Assembly (NCBI RefSeq): GCF_001045445.1
Contig: NZ_LFNF01000005.1
Span: forward strand, 493,126 to 557,125
Origin: Chryseobacterium sp. BLS98
Lineage (GTDB): Bacteria > Bacteroidota > Bacteroidia > Flavobacteriales > Weeksellaceae
DNA length: 64,000 bases
Direction of reading: 5' to 3'
Positions 53,526 through 62,429 of the stretch are shown in pieces. Below the pieces are notes generated by a model, which saw nothing but the letters and a program-made list of their open reading frames with translations, made no database searches and was not told the DNA's origin. Positions within the stretch are counted from its first letter, which is position 1. Every line of letters begins with the position of its first letter. Position numbers and translations under genes: made by a program.

Positions 53526-55487
53526 TTAGTATCCAGGATTCTGATATTTTGCTTTAATATCTGCAGATACTTCCATAGCATCCAGCTGTCCCTGAGGGAT
53601 AGGTCTCAAATAATGGAAAGGTTGTATTGTCCTGGTAACGGTTTGTGGCGTATGGTTTCCATAATTTGCTCCACCAATGGAATATGATGCTGCCTTTTCT
53701 GCCCAGGTTTGGGTTCTTACCAAATCATACCATCTGTAGCCTTCGCCAAAATATTCCCTGGATCTTTCTGCTAAGATGTAATCGATTGTTATAGTTGATG
53801 GTGTTGCCGCAATCATAGCCGCACTGTTATCCTGTATTTTTGTTACATTTCCGTTATTATCCCAACGCCATTTTCCTGCTCTTGCACGGATCACGTTAAT
53901 TAAATCTCTGGCAGATACTGCACCAGATGCTCCTTTTACAGCTGCTTCTGCTGCAATAAAATACAGCTCGGAGAATTTTGCTGCATAGAAAGGTCGCGTA
54001 AGACTCGGGTTCGGATATCCTAGTCCATTTCCGTTGTCTGTTCTGTAAGGGCCAATTTTCCAGATTCCGGGATACACAATTCTGCTGATTCCGTTCGGGG
54101 CAACCACCCAGTCAGCTCTTCCAGGCAATGTCCCGGCACCTATTCCGCTTTGACCTGCGTTGGTTGGATATGAAGGAGTTTGAGAATCATCATTTAAAAA
54201 GCTCAGAACCGGAGCATTAGGCTGTATCGGAAGGTTATTGGCATTATAAAGTGTCCCTACATTGGTAAGCCCGGTTCCTTCTTTATCCCAGTTACCACGG
54301 TATACGGTTGTAAATGTTCCGTCATATCTTGAATCATTGGTTTTATCTGAGAATGTATTTTTAATGACTTCGATGGTAGGAGCCATTCTCACCCAAGGTC
54401 TTCCCAATGGCTGGAAAGCTGCACGCTGTACAGAGCTTGCTGGTGTCCATGTTGTTGGAGAAGTACTGCTTTTAAGATTGGTATAATTCCACGTCAGCAT
54501 CCAGGATGCGAAATTATTCGGTGACCATCCATCCCCATAACTTGCCTGAATTACGCCTTCGTTGAAATAGGCACTGGTTTCCGTATGGTCTGCATACAGC
54601 ATACATTCGCTATTACGATCATTTGATCCTAAATTAACATCATAGTAAGTGGGCTGCAATGCATAAGGTCCGGGATTATTAATGGCGGCTAAAGCAACAT
54701 CATAAGCCTGCTGAAAATACCATTGTGCGTTGTGACCATCCGGATCTGTACGAGGAGTGTCAGGGTATGTCGGGATGCTGTTAGGATTTTGCAGCCACCA
54801 TCCATAAGTCAAATAGGCCTTTGCCAAGTATAAACGGGCTACATTTTTGGTCACTCCGCCTTTCACCCTCGGGCTAGCAGGAAGATTTTCAACAGCTTTA
54901 ACTAAATCCGGGAAGATTGCCTTTGTGTAAACTTCCGTCACAGTATTTCTAACTGAAGTTGTTTTCGGATTGATATTGAAAGCCAATTCGCCGGACCCAA
55001 GATCAAGAGGTACGCCTCCATAGGTCTGCACTAACAGAAAATAATAGAACGAACGGAAAAATCTTGCTTCCGAAATCAGTGATTCTGCTATACCAGCCCC
55101 GGATCCGTTCTGAATAATTCCATTTGCAGTATTTATCGACGAGAATACGGATCCCCATACCATACTTGTAGGAAAGGTATTGGAATTGATGCTGCCTGCA
55201 CCACCCGTCATATCAAGATCTTTAAAATTACCGTCTGCGCTCTGCCCCCAGGTGGCTTCATCTGTACCGGTCATATTGGCATTTAGCCAATAGCCGTTTC
55301 CGTAAAGCAATCTCAACTGTCTGTATAAAGAGGTAACTCCTTGTGATATCCCTCTTTCCGTTGTAAAGTCTTCCGGAGTATAAATCCCTCTTGGTTGTTC
55401 ATCCAATATCTCATTACAACCTGTAGTTGTAAATGCTACTGAAGCCAGGAATAAAGCAGCAATGAATTTTTTATTTAGATTGATCAT
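53526..55487 (-). CDS. SusD/RagB-family outer-membrane glycan-binding lipoprotein
   Basis: This 653-residue surface lipoprotein (TTGC, Cys24) is of the SusD family, with the N-terminal LDEQPRGIYTPEDF block, a tetratricopeptide-like helical core and the family C-terminal region (ERSREYFGEGYRWYDLVRT, then PIPQGQLD). It caps the SusC barrel encoded 12 bp upstream and binds oligosaccharides. It is the only SusD in a locus with well over a dozen CAZymes, and no separate surface glycan-binding protein gene follows. The ligand is presumably (glucurono)arabinoxylan oligosaccharides. Confidence 0.95.
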   Translation of the reverse strand: MINLNKKFIAALFLASVAFTTTGCNEILDEQPRGIYTPEDFTTERGISQGVTSLYRQLRLLYGNGYWLNANMTGTDEATWGQSADGNFKDLDMTGGAGSINSNTFPTSMVWGSVFSSINTANGIIQNGSGAGIAESLISEARFFRSFYYFLLVQTYGGVPLDLGSGELAFNINPKTTSVRNTVTEVYTKAIFPDLVKAVENLPASPRVKGGVTKNVARLYLAKAYLTYGWWLQNPNSIPTYPDTPRTDPDGHNAQWYFQQAYDVALAAINNPGPYALQPTYYDVNLGSNDRNSECMLYADHTETSAYFNEGVIQASYGDGWSPNNFASWMLTWNYTNLKSSTSPTTWTPASSVQRAAFQPLGRPWVRMAPTIEVIKNTFSDKTNDSRYDGTFTTVYRGNWDKEGTGLTNVGTLYNANNLPIQPNAPVLSFLNDDSQTPSYPTNAGQSGIGAGTLPGRADWVVAPNGISRIVYPGIWKIGPYRTDNGNGLGYPNPSLTRPFYAAKFSELYFIAAEAAVKGASGAVSARDLINVIRARAGKWRWDNNGNVTKIQDNSAAMIAATPSTITIDYILAERSREYFGEGYRWYDLVRTQTWAEKAASYSIGGANYGNHTPQTVTRTIQPFHYLRPIPQGQLDAMEVSADIKAKYQNPGY

Positions 55488-55499
55488 GATTTCTGATTT

Positions 55500-58367
55500 T
55501 TAAAAGGTTAGATTTAGCCCCATCATATAATTTCTCGTAGATGGGTTGTTGGTCCCTATAATAAGCTGATTGGCTTTATATGAGTTTACAGCCTGATTTT
55601 CATTCCCTCTTGAGTTCGGTTCCGGATCCATACCAGACTCTCTGTAATAAGGAGAACCAAATACAAATGGATTCTGTACGGTAACATAAAGACGAAGATT
55701 GCTAACGCCTAAACTGCTCAGAGCGTTTTTGTTAAAATTATATCCTAAGGTAATGGTTCTGATCTTCACAAAAGATGCATCAAACAGAGCAAGCGTTGAA
55801 GCATATTTAGGGTTATCACCACTTAACAATCCACCTGGTTTTGGGTATCTTACATCAGGATTTTCTTCGGTCCAGTAATCTACATCAACGTTGTTTCCTC
55901 TACCTGTAAGTCTGTTAAGGTAACCGGCGGAACCATAAATAGAACTGATAAGTACGCCTCCTTTCTGGAAAGCCCCTACAATGCTTAAATCTATATTTTT
56001 ATAAGCGAGTCTGGTATTAAAACCACCGATGAAATCCGGATTGGTGTTGATGATCTGTCTATCTGCTTCATTGATTGCTCTCTTTGGTGTGCCATCAGCA
56101 TTGTATTCTCCGGTGTATAATACTTTGATCATTCCCGGTGCTGCACCAACCTGTGGCTCCAGAATATTAAGATATGGATCTCCCTGCTGCCAGAGGCCAA
56201 TATATTGATAATCGTACAGGGCATTAATATTATAACCTACAAACCATAAATTGTTTACATTCCTATCCATTCCGGAGGCAAGCGCAGTAATTTTATTTCT
56301 GTTCGCAGATAAATTCCCTCCTACTTCCCAGCTGAAACCATCAGGATTATCAATCACCACTGCATTAAGGGATATTTCTAAACCTTTATTCTGGGACGCC
56401 CCAACATTCTCGGTCACGGAACCTAATCCACTGGATGCAGGTAAGCCTTTGCTCAGCAATAATTTTTCAGTATTGGTAACATAATATTCTACGGTACCTG
56501 TTATTCTTTTGTTCAGGATCGAAAAATCTACACCATAGTTCCAGGTTTTCGAAAATTCCCATCCTAAAGACGCATTAGGTGCTGAACTCACATAATTACC
56601 TATAACATTGGTCCCTCCAAAATTGTAAGGTGTAGTACTTAGGCTACCAAAAGTTGTGTATGGAGCAACAGCCTGGTTAGATGTCTGACCAAAGCCTGCT
56701 CTTAACTTTAGCATATTGATGTATTTCGAATTTCGGAGGAAACTTTCATTCGCAACATTCCAACCAACAGAAATTGCCGGATAGGTATGCCACTGGTGTC
56801 CTTTAGCCAATACTGAAGCACCATCTGATCTTACTGTTGCCGTCAACATGTAACGGTTATCATATTGGTACATTGCTCTTCCCATGAAAGACATCAGCCC
56901 TCTTCTCCAATATCCCTGGTTGTTAGGATCTATGGTTATTTCACCTTGGGCATGGCCTAAATTGAAATACTGAAAAGCATCAATAGGCACATCACGGGCA
57001 GCAATTAACGAGCTGTTAAACCTTGTCTGCTCAGCCGAATATAAAGCTGTTGCACTAATTTTATGCTTACCAAAACTTCTGTCGTAGGTCACTAAGTTTT
57101 CCAAAACCCACTGTGTAGTCAGAGAATTGCCTATGCTTGCTGAAGATAAGGTAGCCGGCTGATAATTGAGTGCCCCTGTTCCCAGATAGTAGCCACTGTT
57201 TGAGTTTCTGTAGGTCAAGCCAACATTTAATCTGTATTTAAGCCCTTCAACCCCTGGGATTTTAATTTCCCCATACAAATTATTATAAGAACTGAAAGCA
57301 TTGGTACGGTCTGCATAAGCGTCACCCAGTCCTTCCAGAATTGATCTCGTTTGTAAAGCGGTTTGGTCAACATTTGCAAATGTTGTTCTTAATCTTGGTG
57401 ATCCGTCTGCAAGATAAGGACTGACCAATGGTGAATACCCTAAAACAGGCGCTCCGCTTATTCCATTAAAATCATTCACAGAGAAATTAGAATTCGTTGA
57501 AAATCCAACCTTTAACCAGGAATTAATTTCCTGATCCAAAGCTCCTCTAATGGAAAGTCTTTTATATTTTTGCAATGGTACTACTCCGTCCTGCTGAAAA
57601 TAGGCAACTCCGAAATTATACCCTCCTTTTTCTGTTCCTCCTGTAACTGCAACATCATGATTCATCATCAATCCTACCCCATAATATTGATCCTGCCAGT
57701 CTGTATTGGTCCCGTTAATCTCATCCGGACCGTTTGTAAAGAGGCCGGCGTCAGCTCTTAATTTTTCGAGTTTAGGACCATCCATCATCGGATATTTAGA
57801 GAACAAAGTCTGAAATCCGGTATAGGCATTATATGAAAATCTTGCCCTTTGTCCTTTTCCTCCTCTGTTGGTGGTTATGATGATCACCCCGTTGGCACCA
57901 CGGGAACCATAAATAGCCGTAGCGGAAGCATCTTTAAGGACATCCAGAGTTTTGATATCTGACGGACTTATATCTCCCAAAGATCCAACGAACGGAATAC
58001 CGTCTAATACGATCAAAGGATCATTGGATCCCGTTAAAGAACGTTCACCCCTGATACGGATCTGCTGTACAGCACCCGGTTTTGTAGAAGTTCTTCCAAT
58101 ATCAACGCCGGGAAGACGGCCCTGAATGGCTTCTGTAATGTTTGCGGAGGGTACTTCTTTTATGGCATTGCCACTCAATGAAGCAACAGATCCGGTTACA
58201 GCTTCTTTCTTTTGCGTCCCATATCCGATTACGACAACTTCTTCTATTTTATTTTCTTTAGCTACTGTATCTTTCTTAACCTGTGAATATGCTATGCCGG
58301 AAGGCAATAAAGTCATTGCAAAAAATAATGCCGCTCTATTGCTCTTGTTCAAATAAAATCGGTTCAT
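55500..58367 (-). CDS. SusC/RagA-family TonB-dependent transporter
   Basis: This 955-residue outer-membrane barrel has a signal peptide (about 1-28), then directly a TonB-box-like KIEEVVVIGYGTQKK, the plug domain (about 60-170, with the NDPLIVLDGIPF and DASATAIYGSRGANGV blocks) and a 22-strand barrel ending in LNLTF. The carboxypeptidase-regulatory-like N-terminal extension of about 80 residues, usual in SusC proteins, is missing. It imports oligosaccharides with the SusD partner encoded 12 bp downstream. It lies 94 bp after xylA; an inverted repeat in that gap may separate the transcripts. Confidence 0.95.
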   Translation of the reverse strand: MNRFYLNKSNRAALFFAMTLLPSGIAYSQVKKDTVAKENKIEEVVVIGYGTQKKEAVTGSVASLSGNAIKEVPSANITEAIQGRLPGVDIGRTSTKPGAVQQIRIRGERSLTGSNDPLIVLDGIPFVGSLGDISPSDIKTLDVLKDASATAIYGSRGANGVIIITTNRGGKGQRARFSYNAYTGFQTLFSKYPMMDGPKLEKLRADAGLFTNGPDEINGTNTDWQDQYYGVGLMMNHDVAVTGGTEKGGYNFGVAYFQQDGVVPLQKYKRLSIRGALDQEINSWLKVGFSTNSNFSVNDFNGISGAPVLGYSPLVSPYLADGSPRLRTTFANVDQTALQTRSILEGLGDAYADRTNAFSSYNNLYGEIKIPGVEGLKYRLNVGLTYRNSNSGYYLGTGALNYQPATLSSASIGNSLTTQWVLENLVTYDRSFGKHKISATALYSAEQTRFNSSLIAARDVPIDAFQYFNLGHAQGEITIDPNNQGYWRRGLMSFMGRAMYQYDNRYMLTATVRSDGASVLAKGHQWHTYPAISVGWNVANESFLRNSKYINMLKLRAGFGQTSNQAVAPYTTFGSLSTTPYNFGGTNVIGNYVSSAPNASLGWEFSKTWNYGVDFSILNKRITGTVEYYVTNTEKLLLSKGLPASSGLGSVTENVGASQNKGLEISLNAVVIDNPDGFSWEVGGNLSANRNKITALASGMDRNVNNLWFVGYNINALYDYQYIGLWQQGDPYLNILEPQVGAAPGMIKVLYTGEYNADGTPKRAINEADRQIINTNPDFIGGFNTRLAYKNIDLSIVGAFQKGGVLISSIYGSAGYLNRLTGRGNNVDVDYWTEENPDVRYPKPGGLLSGDNPKYASTLALFDASFVKIRTITLGYNFNKNALSSLGVSNLRLYVTVQNPFVFGSPYYRESGMDPEPNSRGNENQAVNSYKANQLIIGTNNPSTRNYMMGLNLTF

Positions 58368-58394
58368 AATTATTATTTTTAGTATTAGTTGTTG

Positions 58395-58456
58395 AATAAA
58401 AGGCTGTTTAATAATTATAATGAATAAAAATCCTTAGTGTTTATAAGCCTTTTATT
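58395..58456. terminator. Inverted repeat between xylA and susC
   Basis: A perfect 11-bp pair, AATAAAAGGCT (58395-58405) and AGCCTTTTATT (58446-58456), encloses 40 nt. On the minus strand it begins 5 bp after the xylA stop. It is AU-rich, so a modest terminator or an RNA-processing hairpin is possible. Confidence 0.45.
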
Positions 58457-58461
58457 TTTTA

Positions 58462-59790
58462 TTATATATACATATTCACGATGGCTTCAAACAATTCCTG
58501 CTTTCCGCTTTTTGGCTGTGGTTCGCCGATTTCGTGAGCGATTCTCTGAAGATCTTCCAATGTAAGTGTTCCATTCTCGAATGCTTTTCCGTTCCCGTTA
58601 TCAAAAGAAGCATAGCGGTCTGTTCTCAGTTTTTTGTAATCTGAATTTTCAAGGATATCCGCTGCTGCAAGAAGGCCTTTTGCGAATACATCCATCCCTG
58701 AGATGTGGGAAATGAATAAGTCTTCAGCATCAATGGAATTTCTTCTGATTTTAGCATCAAAGTTTACTCCGCCCGTTCCTAAACCTCCTGCAGGAAGCAA
58801 TACAAGCCATGCCTGAACCATGTCATAATAATCAATCGGGAACTGATCGGTATCCCAGCCGTTCTGGTAATCTCCCCTGTTGGCATCAATACTTCCTAAA
58901 AGCCCTGCATCAACAGCTACCTGAAGCTCATGCTCAAATGTATGACCAGCTAATGTAGCGTGATTGACTTCGATATTCAGCTTAAAGTCTTTGTCTAATC
59001 CGTAATGTCTAAGGAATCCGATTACTGTTTCTGAATCGTAGTCGTACTGGTGCTTTGTAGGCTCCATCGGTTTAGGTTCGATCAGGAAAGTCCCTTTAAA
59101 ACCTTGCTGACGTGCGTAGTCTCTTGACATGGAAAGGAAACGGGCCAAATGATCTTTTTCACGCTTCATATCGGTGTTCAAAAGGCTCATATATCCTTCT
59201 CTTCCACCCCAGAAAACATAATTTTCACCTCCCAGTGCAATCGTAGCATCTATTGAATTTTTCACCTGGGTCCCCGCACAGGCCACAACGTCAAAATTAG
59301 GGTTGGTAGAAGCTCCGTTCATGTATCTTTCATGCGTGAAAACGTTGGCTGTTCCCCATAAAAGCTTAATTCCTGTTTCCTGCTGCTTTTGTTTTGCATA
59401 TTCCACAATCGTCTGCATATTCTTCTCGTAGTCTTTCCAGTTATTGGCAGGGTCTACCAGATCGATATCATGGAAGCAATAATAACTGAAACCCATTTTA
59501 GACATGAATTCGAAACCTGCATCCATTTTGTGCATTGCTCTGGTCACAGGATCATTTCCGATATCCCATGGGTGGTGGATGGTAGGTCCTCCGAACGGAT
59601 CGCTTCCGTTGGCACATAGGGTGTGCCACCATGCCATCGCAAATCGGGTCCAGTCTTTCATAGGTTTTCCCATCACGATCTTTTCCGCATCATAATAACG
59701 GAATGCCAACGGGTTCTTGCTCTCCTTCCCTTCAAACTTAATTTTTTCAATACCCGTAAAAAACTCTTTTGTACCTGTTAAAGTGTCCAT
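58462..59790 (-). CDS. xylA: Xylose isomerase
   Basis: This 442-residue class II xylose isomerase converts D-xylose to D-xylulose in the cytoplasm. Signatures are YYCFHDIDLVDP (catalytic His/Asp), LLWGTANVFTHERYMNG, FLIEPKPMEPTKHQYD and the metal-binding NIEVNHATLAGHTFEHEL region. It follows xylB by 104 bp that hold a hairpin (59841-59868). It belongs to the regulator-xylB-xylA group. Confidence 0.97.
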   Translation of the reverse strand: MDTLTGTKEFFTGIEKIKFEGKESKNPLAFRYYDAEKIVMGKPMKDWTRFAMAWWHTLCANGSDPFGGPTIHHPWDIGNDPVTRAMHKMDAGFEFMSKMGFSYYCFHDIDLVDPANNWKDYEKNMQTIVEYAKQKQQETGIKLLWGTANVFTHERYMNGASTNPNFDVVACAGTQVKNSIDATIALGGENYVFWGGREGYMSLLNTDMKREKDHLARFLSMSRDYARQQGFKGTFLIEPKPMEPTKHQYDYDSETVIGFLRHYGLDKDFKLNIEVNHATLAGHTFEHELQVAVDAGLLGSIDANRGDYQNGWDTDQFPIDYYDMVQAWLVLLPAGGLGTGGVNFDAKIRRNSIDAEDLFISHISGMDVFAKGLLAAADILENSDYKKLRTDRYASFDNGNGKAFENGTLTLEDLQRIAHEIGEPQPKSGKQELFEAIVNMYI

Positions 59791-59840
59791 ATTTATTTGA
59801 TTATTTTTAATTTGTTTTAATTTTTGCGTAGAGACTCCCT

Positions 59841-59868
59841 TCTCACTGATTCTTAAAAGTCAGTAAGA
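59841..59868 (-). terminator. Hairpin between xylB and xylA (attenuator or processing site)
   Basis: TCTCACTGA (59841-59849) pairs with TCAGTAAGA (59860-59868) at 8 of 9 positions, with a 10-nt loop. No strong T-run follows on the minus strand, so an RNA-stability or attenuation role is as likely as termination. Confidence 0.35.
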
Positions 59869-59894
59869 GGATGAAAAATGCTGTTGTAATTGTT

Positions 59895-61379
59895 CTAGAT
59901 TATTTCGTTAAGATGATATTTCCATCTGGCATAGGCTTCTAAATATTGTTCTTGCTTTTCGTGTTCAGGCTCTATCACCGCTATTTTTTCAAGTGAAGAA
60001 AATGCTTCCCCGGAATCTGAATAAAATCCTATTCCCATTCCGGCTGCCCTCGCTGCTCCTACCGCCCCATCGGTGTCATACAGTTCAATGACCGCATTAC
60101 TGACACTGGATAGCGACTGGCGGAAAATTGAACTTAAAAACATGTTGGCATTTCCTGCACGGATCACCTGGATATCCATTCCGATATTTCTCATAATATC
60201 CATTCCATATTCGTAAGAGAATACAATACCTTCCTGTGCCGCACGAAGAATATCGCCTTTTGAATGTATGTTGAAATTAATTCCGTGAATAGAACAGCTT
60301 GTATCTTTATTTTCAAGCACTCTTTCTGCTCCGTTTCCAAAAGGTATAATGCTTAACCCTTTTGAACCGATAGGTGAAAGTGAAGCCATATCATTCATAT
60401 CACCGTAAGATGAAAGTGAGGTTGCGAAATTATGCTTCAGCCATGAATTTAAAATACCGGTTCCGTTGATACAAAGCAAAACGCCCAGTCTGATCTGTTC
60501 CGGTGTATAATTGACATGGGCAAATGTATTGACCCTTGATAACTTATCATATTCCAGCTGATCCAGAACTCCGTATACCACTCCGGAAGTTCCTGCTGTA
60601 GAGGCAATTTCTCCGGGATTGAAAACATTAAGGGAAAGAGCATTGTTGGGCTGGTCTCCTGCTCTGTATGAAATAGGTGTACCTTCTTTTAAGCCTAATT
60701 CTTCCGCTGCTGGTTTAGAAACGGTTGCCTGGATACCAAATGTGGGTACAATTTCAGGGAAAAAGCTTTTCGGAATACCGTAATGGTTAATGATATCTTC
60801 TGAAATACAGTTGTTCTTAAAATCCCAGAATATTCCTTCTGATAATCCCTCGATGGTCATTCCTATCTGTCCTGAAAGCCTCATGGCAATATAGTCTCCC
60901 GGAAGCATTATTTTGTCTATCTTTTCAAAAATTTCGGGTTCGTTTTCTTTTACCCATGCAAGCTTTGATGCGGTAAAATTTCCCGGTGAATTTAACAAAT
61001 GAGAGAGGCATTTTTCTTCTCCTATCGTTTTGAAAGCATTTTCTCCATAAGGCACAGCACGGCTGTCGCACCAGATAATGGACGGTCTTAAAAGGTTCTG
61101 GTCCTTATCTACCAGGATCAGACCATGCATCTGCCAGGTAATTCCGATTCCTTTAATATCTTCAGCATGTACTCCGGATTCATGCATAACAGCTTCGTGT
61201 GCCAGTTTCAGATTGGTCCACCAGTCAACTGGATTTTGCTCTGCCCATCCCGGATTGATAGCAGTGATTTTCATTTCTTTTTTGGGAGAAAATTCAGAAG
61301 CAATCACTTTTCCACTGGATGCCTCGATGAGACAAACTTTCACAGAAGAACTGCCAATGTCATAGCCTAGTAAGTACAT
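59895..61379 (-). CDS. xylB: Xylulokinase
   Basis: This 494-residue FGGY-family kinase phosphorylates D-xylulose. Recognisable blocks are LLGYDIGSSSVKVCLIE (phosphate 1), GIGITWQMHGL, the IIWCDSRA strand, AGDQPNNALSLNV and the GTSGVVYGVLD phosphate-2 region. It lies 16 bp after the NUDIX regulator gene, so regulator and kinase are likely co-transcribed, followed by xylA. Confidence 0.96.
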   Translation of the reverse strand: MYLLGYDIGSSSVKVCLIEASSGKVIASEFSPKKEMKITAINPGWAEQNPVDWWTNLKLAHEAVMHESGVHAEDIKGIGITWQMHGLILVDKDQNLLRPSIIWCDSRAVPYGENAFKTIGEEKCLSHLLNSPGNFTASKLAWVKENEPEIFEKIDKIMLPGDYIAMRLSGQIGMTIEGLSEGIFWDFKNNCISEDIINHYGIPKSFFPEIVPTFGIQATVSKPAAEELGLKEGTPISYRAGDQPNNALSLNVFNPGEIASTAGTSGVVYGVLDQLEYDKLSRVNTFAHVNYTPEQIRLGVLLCINGTGILNSWLKHNFATSLSSYGDMNDMASLSPIGSKGLSIIPFGNGAERVLENKDTSCSIHGINFNIHSKGDILRAAQEGIVFSYEYGMDIMRNIGMDIQVIRAGNANMFLSSIFRQSLSSVSNAVIELYDTDGAVGAARAAGMGIGFYSDSGEAFSSLEKIAVIEPEHEKQEQYLEAYARWKYHLNEII

Positions 61380-61395
61380 AATTTTTTAAAAGGGG

Positions 61396-62121
61396 TTATT
61401 TTATAAGTTTTGTATTGTTTTTCTTGTAAATCTTAGCATCAAATCTGTAATATCTTGCTGCGCGGTGAGATACATCTTTCTGAATTTCATCCAAGGGAAC
61501 AATATAGGGGAATGAAGATATTTTTTTATGGAAATTTTTAATATCAATATTTCTTTCACTCAAAGCACTGTAGAGCTGATAGAGCTGTCTTATGGTGAAT
61601 CTTTTGGGAAGCAGCTCAAAAATAATAGAGAAATCGGATTCGATCCATTTCCTTATTTCAATCAGAGATTCACTGATAATTTTATTATGATCAAACGGCA
61701 ATACAGGCACTTCGTCTATTGGATACCAGTCTACGGTATCATACTTTGTACTGTTGATCTTATGATCTATTTTACAAAGAGAGAGATAGGCTACTGTGAT
61801 AATCCTGTCTATATGATGATTGTACTCCTTATCCATCCATGTTATATCGTGTACATTGCTTGCTCTCATAGGATCTGCAAAGCACCTGAACTGTTTAAGA
61901 ACCATTTTTTTTATTCCTGTAAGTTCATGAAGTACTCTTTGTGCAGCATCGTCTACATCTTCATCACTGAAAATAAGGCTTCCGGGCAGTTTTCTCTGCT
62001 TTTCCAACGGGATATCATCAACATGGCGCTGTACTAATAAGATATTCAACCGGTTTTCATGGTCAAATCCAAATACAACACAGTCTACAGAGACATAGGT
62101 ATGAATAAAGTTATGATTCAT
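61396..62121 (-). CDS. NUDIX/winged-helix transcriptional regulator, second paralogue (probable xylose regulator)
   Basis: This 241-residue protein has the same plan as the araR-like one: a Nudix fold (about 8-150) and a winged helix (about 160-225, FELLPKRFTIRQLYQLYSAL). The Nudix box is more decayed: residue 48 is Ser in place of Gly, and the catalytic positions read V63, E66, L67, so hydrolysis is unlikely. It heads the regulator-xylB-xylA group, 16 bp before xylB, which suggests it senses xylose or xylulose-5-phosphate. Its upstream region carries TTATGATAAG copies, one in a near-palindrome, that may be its operators. Confidence 0.88.
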   Translation of the reverse strand: MNHNFIHTYVSVDCVVFGFDHENRLNILLVQRHVDDIPLEKQRKLPGSLIFSDEDVDDAAQRVLHELTGIKKMVLKQFRCFADPMRASNVHDITWMDKEYNHHIDRIITVAYLSLCKIDHKINSTKYDTVDWYPIDEVPVLPFDHNKIISESLIEIRKWIESDFSIIFELLPKRFTIRQLYQLYSALSERNIDIKNFHKKISSFPYIVPLDEIQKDVSHRAARYYRFDAKIYKKNNTKLIK

Positions 62122-62148
62122 TAGTTTGTTAACATTTTGGTAACATTA

Positions 62149-62156
62149 CAAATATA
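62149..62156 (-). promoter_or_regulatory. Candidate -7 box (TATATTTG) of the regulator-xylB-xylA transcript
   Basis: On the minus strand TATATTTG matches TAnnTTTG and lies 28 nt upstream of the regulator ATG, giving a leader of about 20 nt. It is identical to the araB -7 box. Confidence 0.5.
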
Positions 62157-62250
62157 AAAATTCATCTGAATAAAAAAAATAAATCCCCCATTATCTACTG
62201 CTTATCAACACCTTACATATCGATTTTTTATGATATCAATTGTATAAAAA

Positions 62251-62270
62251 TTATGATAAGGTTATCATCA
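62251..62270 (-). promoter_or_regulatory. Candidate XylR operator (near-palindrome)
   Basis: TTATGATAAG is followed immediately by GTTATCATCA, a 20-bp near-palindrome with a mismatch near each end and at the centre. It contains the decamer that recurs at 17788, 19039 and 62363. It lies about 130 bp upstream of the regulator start. Function is inferred. Confidence 0.5.
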
Positions 62271-62404
62271 ATTTTACACTTACTTATTTCGTAAAACATG
62301 AATTCACAATTAATTGCAATAATAATCAGCTTTAAAAAAAATTTTAATTTTCAGAATAAATATTATGATAAGAAGAATCAATTTTTTTTTCATTTTACTT
62401 GTAA

Positions 62405-62429
62405 AAAAAATGTAAAAAACACACTTTTC
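62405..62429 (-). promoter_or_regulatory. AraR-like palindrome upstream of the second NUDIX regulator
   Basis: The arms AAAAAATGT and ACACTTTTC with a 7-nt spacer each match the consensus at 7 of 9 positions, and the sequence is strikingly like the araB operator. It is about 285 bp from the regulator start, so it may be fortuitous in such AT-rich DNA. Confidence 0.35.
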
